Positions 40,942-49,637 of a stretch of DNA of 64,000 nt are shown one piece after another. Origin of the DNA: UBA2377 sp964525935 (GTDB taxonomy: Bacteria > Verrucomicrobiota > Verrucomicrobiia > Opitutales > Opitutaceae). The stretch spans positions 515,613-579,612 of the forward strand of contig CAZGJZ010000003.1 in assembly GCA_964525935.1 (NCBI GenBank), given 5' to 3'. Under the pieces are notes generated by a model. It made no database searches. It saw only the letters and a list, made by a program, of their open reading frames with translations, and had not been told where the DNA came from. Position 1 is the stretch's first letter. Each line of letters starts with the position of its first letter. The position numbers and the translations under genes are program-made.

Positions 40942-41504
40942 CGGCGGAAGCGCGACGCATCGCGGTTTACGGGCCTGAATCCACGGGCAAGACGCAGCTC
41001 GCGGAAAAGCTGGCGGGGCATTTTCGCGCGCCGCTGGTGAAGGAATACGCGCGCGAGCGCTGGGACGCCCAAGGCGGCGTGCTCACGCTCGACGACATGC
41101 TACCCGTGGCGCGCGAGCAATGGCGCCGCGAGGATAACGCCGTGCAAGAATGTAACCTATTGGGTTACAAACCGGGTTTGGTGATCTGCGATACGGATGC
41201 GCTGACGACGATGCTGTGGAGTGATCTGCTTTACGGGGCGTGCCCGGACGAACTGCGGCGCGGCGCGGAAGTGCGCTGTCGGAATTACGCGCTGTATCTG
41301 CTGCTGGATGTGGATGTGCCGTTCGCGCCTGATCCGCAGCGGTGTTTCCCTGATCCGGCGGATCGCGAAAAGGCGATGCGCGTGTGGCGGGGTGCGCTCG
41401 ACCGGCGGAATCTGCCGTATGTGTTGATCCAAGGCGATTGGGCTGAGCGCGAGCACCGGGCGGTGGCGGCAATCGAAAACCTGATGCGGGAGCAAACGGC
41501 ATGA
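40938..41504 (+). CDS. NadR-like nicotinamide riboside kinase with a repeat-encoded insertion
   Basis: A 188-residue P-loop protein. Walker A is YGPESTGKTQLAEKLA at about residues 10-25, with KEYARERW, PGLVICDTDALTT (the Asp of the family's DTD motif) and a C-terminal Arg-rich region. This matches the kinase domain of NadR without the nucleotidyltransferase or DNA-binding parts. It would phosphorylate nicotinamide riboside to NMN. Between AVARE-type helix (DNAV) and PGLVICDTD lies QECNLLGYK, encoded by a palindromic repeat found again after tcdA. Both ends overlap its neighbours by ATGA, so translation of the pnuC-kinase-tcdA genes is probably coupled. Confidence 0.88.
   Translation: MTAEARRIAVYGPESTGKTQLAEKLAGHFRAPLVKEYARERWDAQGGVLTLDDMLPVAREQWRREDNAVQECNLLGYKPGLVICDTDALTTMLWSDLLYGACPDELRRGAEVRCRNYALYLLLDVDVPFAPDPQRCFPDPADREKAMRVWRGALDRRNLPYVLIQGDWAEREHRAVAAIENLMREQTA
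41149..41170 (+). repeat. Palindromic AATGTAACC repeat inside the NadR-like gene
   Basis: The arms AATGTAACC and GGTTACA(A), with loop TATTG, lie at 41149-41170 and are translated in frame as ECNLLGYK. The same palindrome is found at 42341-42363 in a non-coding gap. Confidence 0.85.
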
Positions 41505-42307
41505 GCGAACTTTCGGCGGATTATCTGCAACGCTTCGGCGGGATCGGGCGACTGTATGGCGTGGCGGCGCTGCCGCGGCTGCAGGCCGCGCACGTGTGCG
41601 TCGTGGGCGTGGGCGGCGTGGGGTCGTGGGTGGTGGAAGGGCTGGCGCGCTCGGGGATCGGGGCGCTGACGCTGGTCGATCTCGACGACGTGTGCGTGAC
41701 GAACGTCAACCGCCAGTTGCCCGCACTCGACGGCAACGTGGGGCGGCCGAAGATCGATGCACTCGCGGAGCGCGTGCGGCTGATCAACCCGGACTGCCGG
41801 GTGACGTGCGTGCCGGAATTTTTCACGGAGGCATCGGCGGAGCGGTTGCTGGCGGTGCGCTACGACTGGGTTTGTGACTGCATCGATTTGATGTCGCACA
41901 AGTCGCTGCTCATCGCGGAGAGCACGCGGCGTGGGCTGCGCGTGGCGACCGTGGGCGCGGCGGGTGGACGGCGGGATGCGACGCGGATCAAGGTGAGCGA
42001 TCTGGGCGACTCGCATGGCGACGAACTGCTGCGGCAGGTGCGAAAGAAACTGAGGCGGGATTACGGTTTCGCGAAGGGCGAAGGGAATCGCTACGGGATT
42101 CCGTGTGTGTCGACGCAGGAGCAGCCGGTTTTTCCGTGGGCGGACGGGACGTGTGCGAGTGAACCGGAGGCGGGGTCGAATCTGCGGCTGGATTGCGCGA
42201 CGGGTTTTGGCACGGCGGTTTTTATCACGGGCGCCTTTGGTTTTGCGCTGGCGGGCGAAGTGGTGCGGCAAATCGCGCTGGGCGAGAGCAGCGGCAAACC
42301 GGAATAA
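41501..42307 (+). CDS. tcdA: tRNA threonylcarbamoyladenosine dehydratase
   Basis: A 268-residue E1-like ATP-dependent dehydratase. The nucleotide-binding loop GVGGVGSWVVEGLARSG and the metal/ATP region LTLVDLDDVCVTNVNRQLPA are typical, as are VGRPKIDALAERVRLINP and the central CDCIDLMSHKSLLI-like segment. It converts t6A37 of ANN-decoding tRNAs to the cyclic form. It is the last gene of the hslO-pnuC-nadR-like-tcdA operon and ends 33 bp before a palindromic repeat. Confidence 0.93.
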   Translation: MSELSADYLQRFGGIGRLYGVAALPRLQAAHVCVVGVGGVGSWVVEGLARSGIGALTLVDLDDVCVTNVNRQLPALDGNVGRPKIDALAERVRLINPDCRVTCVPEFFTEASAERLLAVRYDWVCDCIDLMSHKSLLIAESTRRGLRVATVGAAGGRRDATRIKVSDLGDSHGDELLRQVRKKLRRDYGFAKGEGNRYGIPCVSTQEQPVFPWADGTCASEPEAGSNLRLDCATGFGTAVFITGAFGFALAGEVVRQIALGESSGKPE

Positions 42308-42340
42308 CGCGGAGGGCGCGAAGAAAGCTGCGCGAACGGG

Positions 42341-42363
42341 AATGTAACCTATTGGGTTACATT
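42341..42363. repeat. Palindromic AATGTAACC repeat downstream of tcdA
   Basis: The arms AATGTAACC (42341-42349) and GGTTACATT (42355-42363) with loop TATTG form a 9-bp stem, followed by TTG. It could act as a weak bidirectional terminator between the convergent tcdA and TatD genes. It is the second copy of the element at 41149-41170. Confidence 0.85.
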
Positions 42364-42385
42364 TTGTGCGGGGCGGAGAGCCGAA

Positions 42386-43276
42386 CTACAGGAAGAGGCG
42401 GTGGAAGTTGGCGGCGACTTGCGCGGCGAGGTCGGCGGTGGGCCGGCCGAGATAGGTGGCCAGGCCGGTGTAGACCGCGGCGATGTTGGCGGGGTGGTTG
42501 ACCGTCGTGGTGTCGGGACGCGCGGGGAGATCGTAGATGCGCCACGCACTGCGCAGCGGCATCGCGGGGGCGTCGGTCTCGACGAGGAGGCGGTCGGCGG
42601 GGACGGCCTTGAACGTGACGCGCTGGCGGTCGCGCTTGGAATCGAGGAAGGAACCGTTGAAGGAAAAATACGCACCGAGATCGGCGAAGGCGGGGACCAT
42701 CTCGACGGGACCCGAGTAGGCATGGAGCAGAAAACCGCGGGCGGGGAGCGGTGTGTGTTGGAGGGTGTCGAGGAGCGGGCCCCAGGCATCGGTGCAATGG
42801 ATGGAAGCGGCGCAGTTTTGTTGGGCGGCGAGGCGGAGTTGGGCGGCGAAGACTTCGATCTGCTCGTCGAGCGGGGCGCGGCGGAGACCGGCGAGGCGCG
42901 GATCGTCGGGGCTGGCGCGGTCGAGCATCCAGCGGTCGAGGCCGATCTCGCCCACCTTCGCCGAGCCTGCGGCGGGCAGGCCGACGGCGGGCTTTCGAGC
43001 GGCGAGGATGCGGTTGCCCTCGGCTAGGGCGGTTTCGAGTTGCGCGAGCCAGTCGGCGGGGCGGTTGCCGCAGTCCCACGGGTGGACGCCGTAGCTGGGA
43101 ACAACCCAGGGGAAACGTGCGGCGAGCGCGGAAACGGCGGGCCAGTCGGCGGGAGTGGTGCCGTTGACGACGGCACCGGCGAGACCGGCGGCGGCCAGAT
43201 CGGCCGCGATGCGGTCGAGGTGCGGAGCGAGCCACTCGTCCTGCAGGTGGTTATGCGCGTCGTAGAGCGAGAGCAT
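42386..43276 (-). CDS. TatD-family metal-dependent hydrolase
   Basis: A 296-residue TIM-barrel protein. The N-terminal metal motif is LYDAHNHLQDEWL, followed by GVHPWD, GEIGLDRWML, SIHCTDAW, LLHAYSGP and LLVETDAPAMPL, the usual ligands of TatD deoxyribonucleases. Family members act as DNases or 3'-5' exonucleases in DNA repair or RNA quality control; specificity is not clear. It has an insert around residues 80-130 relative to the core. It is downstream of sufE on the same strand, with a 164-bp gap holding a hairpin. Confidence 0.9.
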   Translation of the reverse strand: MLSLYDAHNHLQDEWLAPHLDRIAADLAAAGLAGAVVNGTTPADWPAVSALAARFPWVVPSYGVHPWDCGNRPADWLAQLETALAEGNRILAARKPAVGLPAAGSAKVGEIGLDRWMLDRASPDDPRLAGLRRAPLDEQIEVFAAQLRLAAQQNCAASIHCTDAWGPLLDTLQHTPLPARGFLLHAYSGPVEMVPAFADLGAYFSFNGSFLDSKRDRQRVTFKAVPADRLLVETDAPAMPLRSAWRIYDLPARPDTTTVNHPANIAAVYTGLATYLGRPTADLAAQVAANFHRLFL

Positions 43277-43416
43277 GGGTGGAGATTGGCACGGAGCAGG
43301 CGGAAGACACGGCAGAAAGCGGCGGGGTTTGCCTGGTGAAATAAAAGGGAGCGTGACTCACGTGGCGGCCCACGCACTCCTCATTGTCGGAGCTGGGGCC
43401 GACGGTCGGCGGAAGC

Positions 43417-43436
43417 GGGCGCAGCAAGCTGCGCCC
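43417..43436. repeat. GGGCGCAG hairpin
   Basis: The arms GGGCGCAG (43417-43424) and CTGCGCCC (43429-43436) with loop CAAG are followed by CTAC. It lies between the sufE stop and the TatD start. No T run is present, so it resembles the dispersed palindromes with CCCTAC ends rather than a terminator. Confidence 0.6.
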
Positions 43437-43440
43437 CTAC

Positions 43441-43854
43441 TTACTCGGCGTGGGCCGCGGCGAAGGCGCGGATCGCGGCTTGGACGGCGGCGAGGCCGTT
43501 CTGGCGGGTCGGGCTGAGGTTTTCCATGAGACCGAGCGCGGCCAGCGGTTCGGTATCGCTGGCGAGAATCTCCGCGGGCAGGGCGTCGCTGAAATACTCG
43601 CAGAGCAGGGCGACGAGACCTTTGACGAGCGGACCGTCGGCGTCGCAGCGGAAGTGGCAGCGGCCCGCGCGGAGTTCGCCGACGAGCCAGACTTGCGAGA
43701 CGCAACCGCGCACGCGGTGGGCGTCGGTGCGCTCGGTTTCGGGCAATGGCTTCAGGCGGTGGGCGCGATCGACGACGACGGAGAGACGCTCCTGGGAATT
43801 CTCGATCAGGAGGAGATCGTCGGTCAGCTGCTGTTGTTTTTCCGCGAGGGACAT
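43441..43854 (-). CDS. sufE: SufE-like sulfur acceptor
   Basis: A 137-residue protein. It starts with a helix (SLAEKQQQLTDDLLLIENSQERL) and carries the SufE active site HRVRGCVSQVWLVGEL with the conserved Cys. SufE accepts sulfur from a cysteine desulfurase (SufS) for iron-sulfur cluster assembly; the rest of the suf genes is not in the window. It begins 5 bp after the NERD-protein gene stops, so the two are co-transcribed. Start ATG 43854 was chosen to give the family length. Confidence 0.92.
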   Translation of the reverse strand: MSLAEKQQQLTDDLLLIENSQERLSVVVDRAHRLKPLPETERTDAHRVRGCVSQVWLVGELRAGRCHFRCDADGPLVKGLVALLCEYFSDALPAEILASDTEPLAALGLMENLSPTRQNGLAAVQAAIRAFAAAHAE

Positions 43855-43859
43855 GCGGG

Positions 43860-44756
43860 TCAGTATTCGACGTCGCGGCAGCGGGCGTCGAGCTGGCGGG
43901 CGATGAGGTCGATGTCGGCGGTGGAGAGCACGGGGGCGGGTGCGGCGCGCTGGATGATGGCGGCGGGGATTTCCTTGGGATTGAGCACGGCGACGGCGCC
44001 GGCGCCGCGGCGCATGATCATCCAGCCGGGAAAAGTGAGGATGGGCTGCACGTCGATGGGGCGGCCGAGCAGTTTTTGGAGAAAATCTTCGAGCCAGTCG
44101 GCCTGGCGCTGGGCTTGGGCGAGGCCGTGGCGGTCTTCGCCCCACGGGTAGGCGAGAACCTGGCCGTCGTAGATAATCTCGTGGGCGGCGAAGCCGTGGC
44201 GGGCGCGGCCTTTGCGGCGAGTCTTGGTCTCGATGGCAAAGACGCCGGCGGGGGCGACGACGACGTGGTCGAGGTTGAAGGGATGCGATTCATCGCCGGC
44301 GGGGACGTCGTGAAAAACGCGGCAGCCCTGGGCCTTGAGCGGCTCGAGGGATTCGGCGACGACGCGTTCGCCGAAGTAGCCGAGGTAGCGGTTGCCGCTG
44401 GCGACAAAGTGGCCGACGAGCAGGCGGGCGCCGAAGTAGAGGCTGCCGAGCAGGCCGAGGATCGAGGCGACGAGGCTGACGAACTGCCACGTGCCGGAGA
44501 GACGCGTCGTGATGAAGAGCAGCAGGTAGGCGACGAGAAGCGGGAGGACGAACGCCGCGAGAAGGTAGAGGAATTCCTTTTCGGTTTCGGCGTCGAGGAC
44601 GCGGCGCTGGGATTCGCCGGGACCGCGAAGGAGTTTGAGTTGGTCAGGAAAGGGGCGGCGGTCTTTGCGTTGACGGCCACGCCAGAGGATGACGCCAAAC
44701 AGAAAGGCGACGAAGAGGACGATGTAGACCGCGATGATGAGCAACGTGTCGGGCAT
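43860..44756 (-). CDS. NERD-domain membrane protein
   Basis: A 298-residue protein. An N-terminal membrane helix (LLIIAVYIVLFVAFLFGVIL) is followed by a charged stretch, then two further helices (LLAAFVLPLLVAYLLLFI, FVSLVASILGLLGSLYFGARL). The C-terminal NERD domain has GERVVAESLEPL, FNLDHVVVAPAGVFAIETKTRRKG with the Asp and Glu/Lys of a nuclease-like core, and AQAQRQADWLEDFL. NERD proteins are suspected nucleases or DNA-handling proteins; the reaction is unproven. It is directly upstream of sufE. Start ATG 44756 avoids a charged upstream extension. Confidence 0.87.
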   Translation of the reverse strand: MPDTLLIIAVYIVLFVAFLFGVILWRGRQRKDRRPFPDQLKLLRGPGESQRRVLDAETEKEFLYLLAAFVLPLLVAYLLLFITTRLSGTWQFVSLVASILGLLGSLYFGARLLVGHFVASGNRYLGYFGERVVAESLEPLKAQGCRVFHDVPAGDESHPFNLDHVVVAPAGVFAIETKTRRKGRARHGFAAHEIIYDGQVLAYPWGEDRHGLAQAQRQADWLEDFLQKLLGRPIDVQPILTFPGWMIMRRGAGAVAVLNPKEIPAAIIQRAAPAPVLSTADIDLIARQLDARCRDVEY

Positions 44757-44813
44757 GTTTCTAGGTATGCGAGAGCCGGACACCGGGGTCAGCGACCCCG
44801 GCTACGACAGAGG

Positions 44814-46583
44814 TCAAACGGGAATGAGGCGGACTTGCACGACGAGGGCGTGGGGGTCGCCCCAGAGGGTCTTGGCGGTCGGGGGTTGGATTTTGTCGAG
44901 GCGCAGGCGAAGGCGGAACGCGCCCGCTTCGGTGACGGAGAGACGGCCGAGGCGGGTGATGATGCGCGGGAAATAGGCCTTTTGCGTGTAGTCGAGCTCG
45001 GCGTCGCGGGTGATTTTTTTGCGGAGGGTCTGGCCGGCGGCTTCGATGCGGGCGGTGTGGCCGCCGCTCCATTGCTCGAGGTGCTGGTGGGTGGTGATGA
45101 CTTCGACGGCGAATTTGCCGGGGGCGAGCACGGTGCCGGTCCACTCGAGCCAGTCGGTGGTTTCGGACCATTTGGCGGTGAAGCCGATGGGCGTGATGTG
45201 GAGGGTGGGCTTTTTCCCGCGGTCCGCGCCGGCGCGGGCTTCGCTGGTGAGGAGGTTGAGGACGCCGTCGGGTTCCTGAATCGGGCCGGAGACGACGGAG
45301 GGCGCGGCGGCGAGCTTCAGGGCGATGACGGTCGCCGGGGCGGCAAAGCGCAGGCCGGTGAGGTCGAGCGCAAGGCGCGGGATGCCGGTGGCGGCGTCGC
45401 GGGACTGGGTGACGGGAAATTTTTTCGCAGGGGCGACGACGGCGGTGGCGGAGAGCACCTTGGTGATGAGGCCGCGGAGTTCGAAGTGGCGGGCGGGTTT
45501 TTCGAAGAAGTGCAGGTAGAGCGTGCGGCCCTTGGTCGTGATGCGGCCCCAGGGGAAATCGTGTTCAAAAGGCGAGGGCGTGGTGCCGTAGATGCTGGCG
45601 CCGTTGCCATTGGCCTTGAGCCAGCGGCCGATGGCGCGGAGGCGGGCGGCACTGGCGGCGGGGACGCGACCGGTGGCGTCGGGACCGATGTTGAGCAGGT
45701 AGTTGGCGTTCTTGCTCGCGGACTCGATGAGCGTGCGGATGAGGTTCTCGGGGGATTTCCACTCGTGGTCGTGTTGCTTGTAGCCCCACGTGTGGTTGAG
45801 CGTGGCGCAGACCTCCCAATCGCCGCTCAGGCGGCCGGGGGGCATCTGGTTGTCGCGCGGGATGCCGTAGTCACCGAGGCCGTGGCCGATGCGGCCGGAG
45901 ACGAGGCAGCCCGGTTGGATTTTTTTGACGAAGCGGCGGATGGCGAGCGACTGCGCGGGCGAAATGGTGAGCGGCGTGTCGAACCAGATCAGGCCGACGG
46001 GGCCGTATTGCGTGAGCAGTTCGCGGAGCTGCGGATAAACTTTTTCGCGGAGGTAGCGGTCGGGATTCTTCCGGGCCTTGTCGAAGTCCCAGTCGTTCCA
46101 CGCGCCGTCGGGGTGATGCCAGTCGAGGTCCTGGGAGTAGTAGAAGCAAAGGGTGACGCCCTGTTTTTTGCATTCGCGGGCGAGGTCCTTCATCGGGTCG
46201 TGCGCCCACGGGGTGGCGGCGACGATGTTGTAGGGATTGGACGGCGAGTCATACATCGCGAAGCCGTCGTGGTGCTTGGCGGTGATGACGAGGTAACGCT
46301 GGCCGGCCTCGCGGGCGAGGCGCACGATGGCGGCGGCGTCGAATTTCGTCGGGTTAAATTTCGCGGCGAGTTTCGAGTAGGTGGCGACGGGGATTTTTTC
46401 GCGAAACATCATCCATTCGCCGATGTAGGGCACGCGCTTGCCCTGCCAGACGCCGGCGGGGAGGGCGTAGAGGCCCCAGTGAATGAAGAGACCGAAACGG
46501 GCGTCGCGCCAGCGGGCGAGCGAGGCACGGGCGGCGGGGGAGGCGCGGAGGGATTGTTTAACGGTGGACGGGTCGATGGCCAT
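44814..46583 (-). CDS. GH29 alpha-L-fucosidase
   Basis: A 589-residue glycoside hydrolase. The GH29 pattern is seen in WRDARFGLFIHWGLYALPAGVW, YLVITAKHHDGFAMYDS, FYYSQDLDWHHPD, and the nucleophile region GPVGLIWFDTPLT with the catalytic Asp. LLNIGPDATGRV is also typical. The C-terminal 180 residues look like beta-sandwich accessory domains. It releases L-fucose from glycans. As read from ATG 46583 it has no signal peptide, but the in-frame sequence directly upstream reads as a hydrophobic export-like segment without an ATG (see findings). Confidence 0.92.
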   Translation of the reverse strand: MAIDPSTVKQSLRASPAARASLARWRDARFGLFIHWGLYALPAGVWQGKRVPYIGEWMMFREKIPVATYSKLAAKFNPTKFDAAAIVRLAREAGQRYLVITAKHHDGFAMYDSPSNPYNIVAATPWAHDPMKDLARECKKQGVTLCFYYSQDLDWHHPDGAWNDWDFDKARKNPDRYLREKVYPQLRELLTQYGPVGLIWFDTPLTISPAQSLAIRRFVKKIQPGCLVSGRIGHGLGDYGIPRDNQMPPGRLSGDWEVCATLNHTWGYKQHDHEWKSPENLIRTLIESASKNANYLLNIGPDATGRVPAASAARLRAIGRWLKANGNGASIYGTTPSPFEHDFPWGRITTKGRTLYLHFFEKPARHFELRGLITKVLSATAVVAPAKKFPVTQSRDAATGIPRLALDLTGLRFAAPATVIALKLAAAPSVVSGPIQEPDGVLNLLTSEARAGADRGKKPTLHITPIGFTAKWSETTDWLEWTGTVLAPGKFAVEVITTHQHLEQWSGGHTARIEAAGQTLRKKITRDAELDYTQKAYFPRIITRLGRLSVTEAGAFRLRLRLDKIQPPTAKTLWGDPHALVVQVRLIPV

Positions 46584-46781
46584 GGGAGGAGGGATGAAGG
46601 CAGACGCGAAAGCGAAGACGAGGAAAGGGAGCGGAAAGCGAATAGGAGGCCGCTGGATGGGGTGGCAGGCAACGGTGTTTTTACGCGATGAACTCTTGCT
46701 GTAGAATTGATGCGGGCGCGGGATTAACGCGGCGTGGATGGTTCGCCCTAGAGGGCGTCTCCGAGCTTCGGACTAGAAGGC

Positions 46782-48833
46782 TTACTGGCCCTCGGATTCA
46801 ACTGAGGTGGCAGCCGCAATCAGAGGCATGGGGCAGTCGATCGCGATGGCGATGGCCCGGAAGAGTTCGCCCTCGGCGATGGTCACGGTGGCGTCGGTGC
46901 CGATAACGTGTGCGGCGGCGGAGAGGAGGCGTTTTTTGATCGGCAGCGAGCTGGTGGCGAGACGCTCGAGCGCGGTGTCGAGCATCTCGTAATCGCATTC
47001 ATCGGCAGGGAGCAGCGAGAGCTGGGTCTCGATGTCTTTGAGCTGGGCGGCGCCTTGGAGGAAGGCGGTGGCGACGGCGGGTTCGCTGGTGGTGCCGGTG
47101 CGGGCGAGGGCGGAGAGCACAATCGAGAGATCGGCGACCATCGCGGGGAGGGAGAAGAATTCGGGGCGCGGCGCGGGGGTGCCGGCGAGCTTGAGCTGGC
47201 GGGTGAGGACTTTTTGCAGGACGAATTCAAACGCCGTGACGCGGCCGTCGGCATGGACCAATTCGTCGAGCGTGGTGACGAAGCGGTCGAGGGCCGCGGC
47301 GTCCAGCGTGCGCAACACGGGGGCAGTGAGCAGGAGGAGCGGCAGGCGCGCGGCAGGATCGAGCAGGCTCAGCGCGGGGCGGAGGTCGGCGAGCGCGGCG
47401 GCGGCGGCTTCGCCGGCATAACGGGTGACGAGTTGCTGCTGGCCTTCGCGACCGGCGGGAGCGGAGCTGAGCAACAGGCCGTAGATGAGCGACTGCGCGC
47501 GGATGGCATCGGTGGCGGCGTCACGGAGAGGGTCGGGAATGGACTGCAGGAGCTGCTGGGCGCCGCGGAAATGCGACTCGGTCAGCGTGCCGATGTCGGC
47601 GACGGCAGCGGCGGGTTCGAAGGGAATGCGGACGAGGGGCGGTAGCGGCGGCGGGACGTCAGCGGGCGCGGCGGAGGCGCGACGGGCGGTCCCGTCCTGC
47701 GGGAGACGCTGACGGCCGCTGAAGCCGGCGGTCTGGAAACTCTCGTGGGCGATGTCGACGACTTGGTCGGGTTGAAAAACGGTGCCGTCCCAGCGCGGGT
47801 CAATGGCGCGGATGCGTTCGCCGAGCGGCGGGTGCGTGGCCCAGAGGCCACCGAAGGCGGACTTGAACGACTGCGCGAAGAAGAAGTGGCCGATTTCACC
47901 GGCGTGCTTGTTGAGGACATTGCCGGCGAGGGCGTAGCCGCCGATTTTCTTGAGTGCGCCGGTGATGCCCGCGGGATTGCGCGTGAATTGCACGGCCGAG
48001 GCGTCGGCGAGGAACTCGCGCTGGCGGGAAACGGCGGCCTGGATGAGCCGGCCGAAAAAATAGCCGACGTAGCCGATGATGAGCAGGGCGACGCCGATGG
48101 CGATGATGACGGCGATGCCGCCACCCTTGTTCTTGCCGTTGCCGCTGACGCGCACGCGGCCGCGACCGATGGACCAGAGAATGCTGCGACCGGCGAGACC
48201 GATGACGAGGATGCCGAAAACGATGGCGGTGAGCTTTACGTTCAGCCGCATGTCGCCGTTGAGGATATGGCTGAACTCGTGGGCGACGACGCCCTGGAGT
48301 TCGTCGCGGTTGAGCTTTTCCATCGTGCCGCGCGTGACGGCGACGACGGCATCGCCAGGACTCAGGCCGGCGGCGAAGGCGTTGAGCGCGGGCTCGTCGT
48401 CGAGGACGTAGACCGGCGGAATGGGGACGCCGGAAGCGATAGCCATTTCCTCGACGACGTTGAGCAAGCGGCGTTCGTCCGGGGTGGCCTGGCCGGGTTC
48501 GATGCGACGGCCGCCGAGCATTTCGGCGACGGCCGTGCCGCCGCTGCGCAATTGCGACCATTTGGTGAGCGACGCGAGGCCGACGACGAGGACGGTGCCG
48601 CCGGTGATCCAGAGAAAAATCTTCGGGTCCCACCACCGCGCGAGAGCGGAAGACTCGGTGCTGGCGTAACCGTAGTCGCGACCGTTGCGGTCATTGAAGT
48701 CCTCGCGATAGCCGAGGGCGAACATGGTGGCGGCGTAGCCGGCCAGGATGGTGCCGAGCACCGCGAGGGCGAAGAGGAAGACGAGCCGCTTGGTGCGCCG
48801 GTGGGCGCGGGCCTGAGCCTCGAAGAAATCCAT
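46782..48833 (-). CDS. M48-family metalloprotease (HtpX-like) with long C-terminal domain
   Basis: A 683-residue membrane protein. Residues 15-40 and 70-90 are membrane helices, and the catalytic HEFSH zinc motif is in VVAHEFSHILNGDM at about residue 186, with the third ligand in QREFLADASAVQFTRNP. A further helix pair follows (IAVIIAIGVALLIIGYVGYFFG). The C-terminal 250 residues lack a recognised domain. M48 proteases degrade misfolded membrane proteins. A LemA-family gene lies 77 bp upstream on the same strand, and this pairing is common. A small palindrome (CGCCCT/AGGGCG) lies just after the stop. Confidence 0.9.
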   Translation of the reverse strand: MDFFEAQARAHRRTKRLVFLFALAVLGTILAGYAATMFALGYREDFNDRNGRDYGYASTESSALARWWDPKIFLWITGGTVLVVGLASLTKWSQLRSGGTAVAEMLGGRRIEPGQATPDERRLLNVVEEMAIASGVPIPPVYVLDDEPALNAFAAGLSPGDAVVAVTRGTMEKLNRDELQGVVAHEFSHILNGDMRLNVKLTAIVFGILVIGLAGRSILWSIGRGRVRVSGNGKNKGGGIAVIIAIGVALLIIGYVGYFFGRLIQAAVSRQREFLADASAVQFTRNPAGITGALKKIGGYALAGNVLNKHAGEIGHFFFAQSFKSAFGGLWATHPPLGERIRAIDPRWDGTVFQPDQVVDIAHESFQTAGFSGRQRLPQDGTARRASAAPADVPPPLPPLVRIPFEPAAAVADIGTLTESHFRGAQQLLQSIPDPLRDAATDAIRAQSLIYGLLLSSAPAGREGQQQLVTRYAGEAAAAALADLRPALSLLDPAARLPLLLLTAPVLRTLDAAALDRFVTTLDELVHADGRVTAFEFVLQKVLTRQLKLAGTPAPRPEFFSLPAMVADLSIVLSALARTGTTSEPAVATAFLQGAAQLKDIETQLSLLPADECDYEMLDTALERLATSSLPIKKRLLSAAAHVIGTDATVTIAEGELFRAIAIAIDCPMPLIAAATSVESEGQ

Positions 48834-48835
48834 GG

Positions 48836-48908
48836 GAGCAATCAGCGCTCAGCGATCAGCAGTCAGCGGCCCGAGATTTGGACTGAGGGCTGAAAGCGGA
48901 TCGCTGAT
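48836..48908. repeat. AGCGATCAGC-type repeat between lemA and the M48 gene
   Basis: The 77-bp gap contains tandem CAGCGATCAGCAGTCAGC-like units and an inverted partner near 48895. It is another small dispersed repeat family, distinct from the CACGAAG type. Confidence 0.55.
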
Positions 48909-48910
48909 GC

Positions 48911-49510
48911 TTAGGTGAACTTCACCTGCGGCGCGTTGCGCTCGGTGGGGTCGTCGATCTTGAAAAGCTCGGCGGGCGTAAAACCAAACATGCCGGCGAA
49001 GACGACGTTGGGGAACGTTTCGCGCGCGGTGTTATACGCCATGACACTGTCGTTGTAGGCCTGCCGGGCGAAGGAGACTTTGTTCTCGGTCGAGGTCAGC
49101 TCCTCGGTGAGCTGCTTCATGTTCTGGTTGGCCTTGAGGTCGGGATATTGCTCGGAGACGACCATGAGGCGGCTGAGGGCGCCGCCGAGGCCGGCTTCCG
49201 CGGAGAGGAGACCCTTGACGGCGTTGGCATCGGCGGGATTGGCGGCGGCGGATTGCGCGGCGGCGGCGGCGATATTGCGGGCCTTGATGACGGCCTCGAG
49301 CGTGGAACTCTCGTGCTTCATGTAGCCCTTGGCGACCTCGACGAGATTGGGGATGAGATCGTAGCGGCGCTTGAGCTGCACGTCGATCTGCGCGAAGGCG
49401 TTTTTGAAACGGTTGCGGAGGGCGACGAGAGTATTGTAGATGCCGGCGACCCAGAGGGCGACGACAACGACGATGGCGAGCAGGATACCGAGGACGATGA
49501 GTGCGGTCAT
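48911..49510 (-). CDS. lemA: LemA-family protein
   Basis: A 199-residue protein. One N-terminal membrane helix (LIVLGILLAIVVVVALWVAG) precedes the typical coiled-coil LemA core: FAQIDVQLKRRYDLIPNLVEV, KHESSTLEAVIKARN, AEAGLGGALSRLMVVSEQYPDLKAN and a C-terminal PAELFKIDD. LemA proteins are anchored in the membrane and are linked to envelope homeostasis; the mechanism is not known. It is followed on the same strand by the M48 protease. Confidence 0.93.
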   Translation of the reverse strand: MTALIVLGILLAIVVVVALWVAGIYNTLVALRNRFKNAFAQIDVQLKRRYDLIPNLVEVAKGYMKHESSTLEAVIKARNIAAAAAQSAAANPADANAVKGLLSAEAGLGGALSRLMVVSEQYPDLKANQNMKQLTEELTSTENKVSFARQAYNDSVMAYNTARETFPNVVFAGMFGFTPAELFKIDDPTERNAPQVKFT

Positions 49511-49637
49511 GGTGATGGAGTTGGAACCGGTGGGAAAACGGAACGGACAATAGGGCGGGAACCGCGGCGCGCGAGACGGAACTGTTTATAACGCGGTTGA
49601 TTGTTTCCAGAGCTCGAAGCAACTTGGCGGCGTGCGT

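Noticed and set aside
43746..46691. 981-residue plus-strand frame over the NERD, SufE and fucosidase genes
   Set aside because: It crosses three good minus-strand genes and has a Gly/Glu/Ala/Val-biased composition typical of antisense frames.
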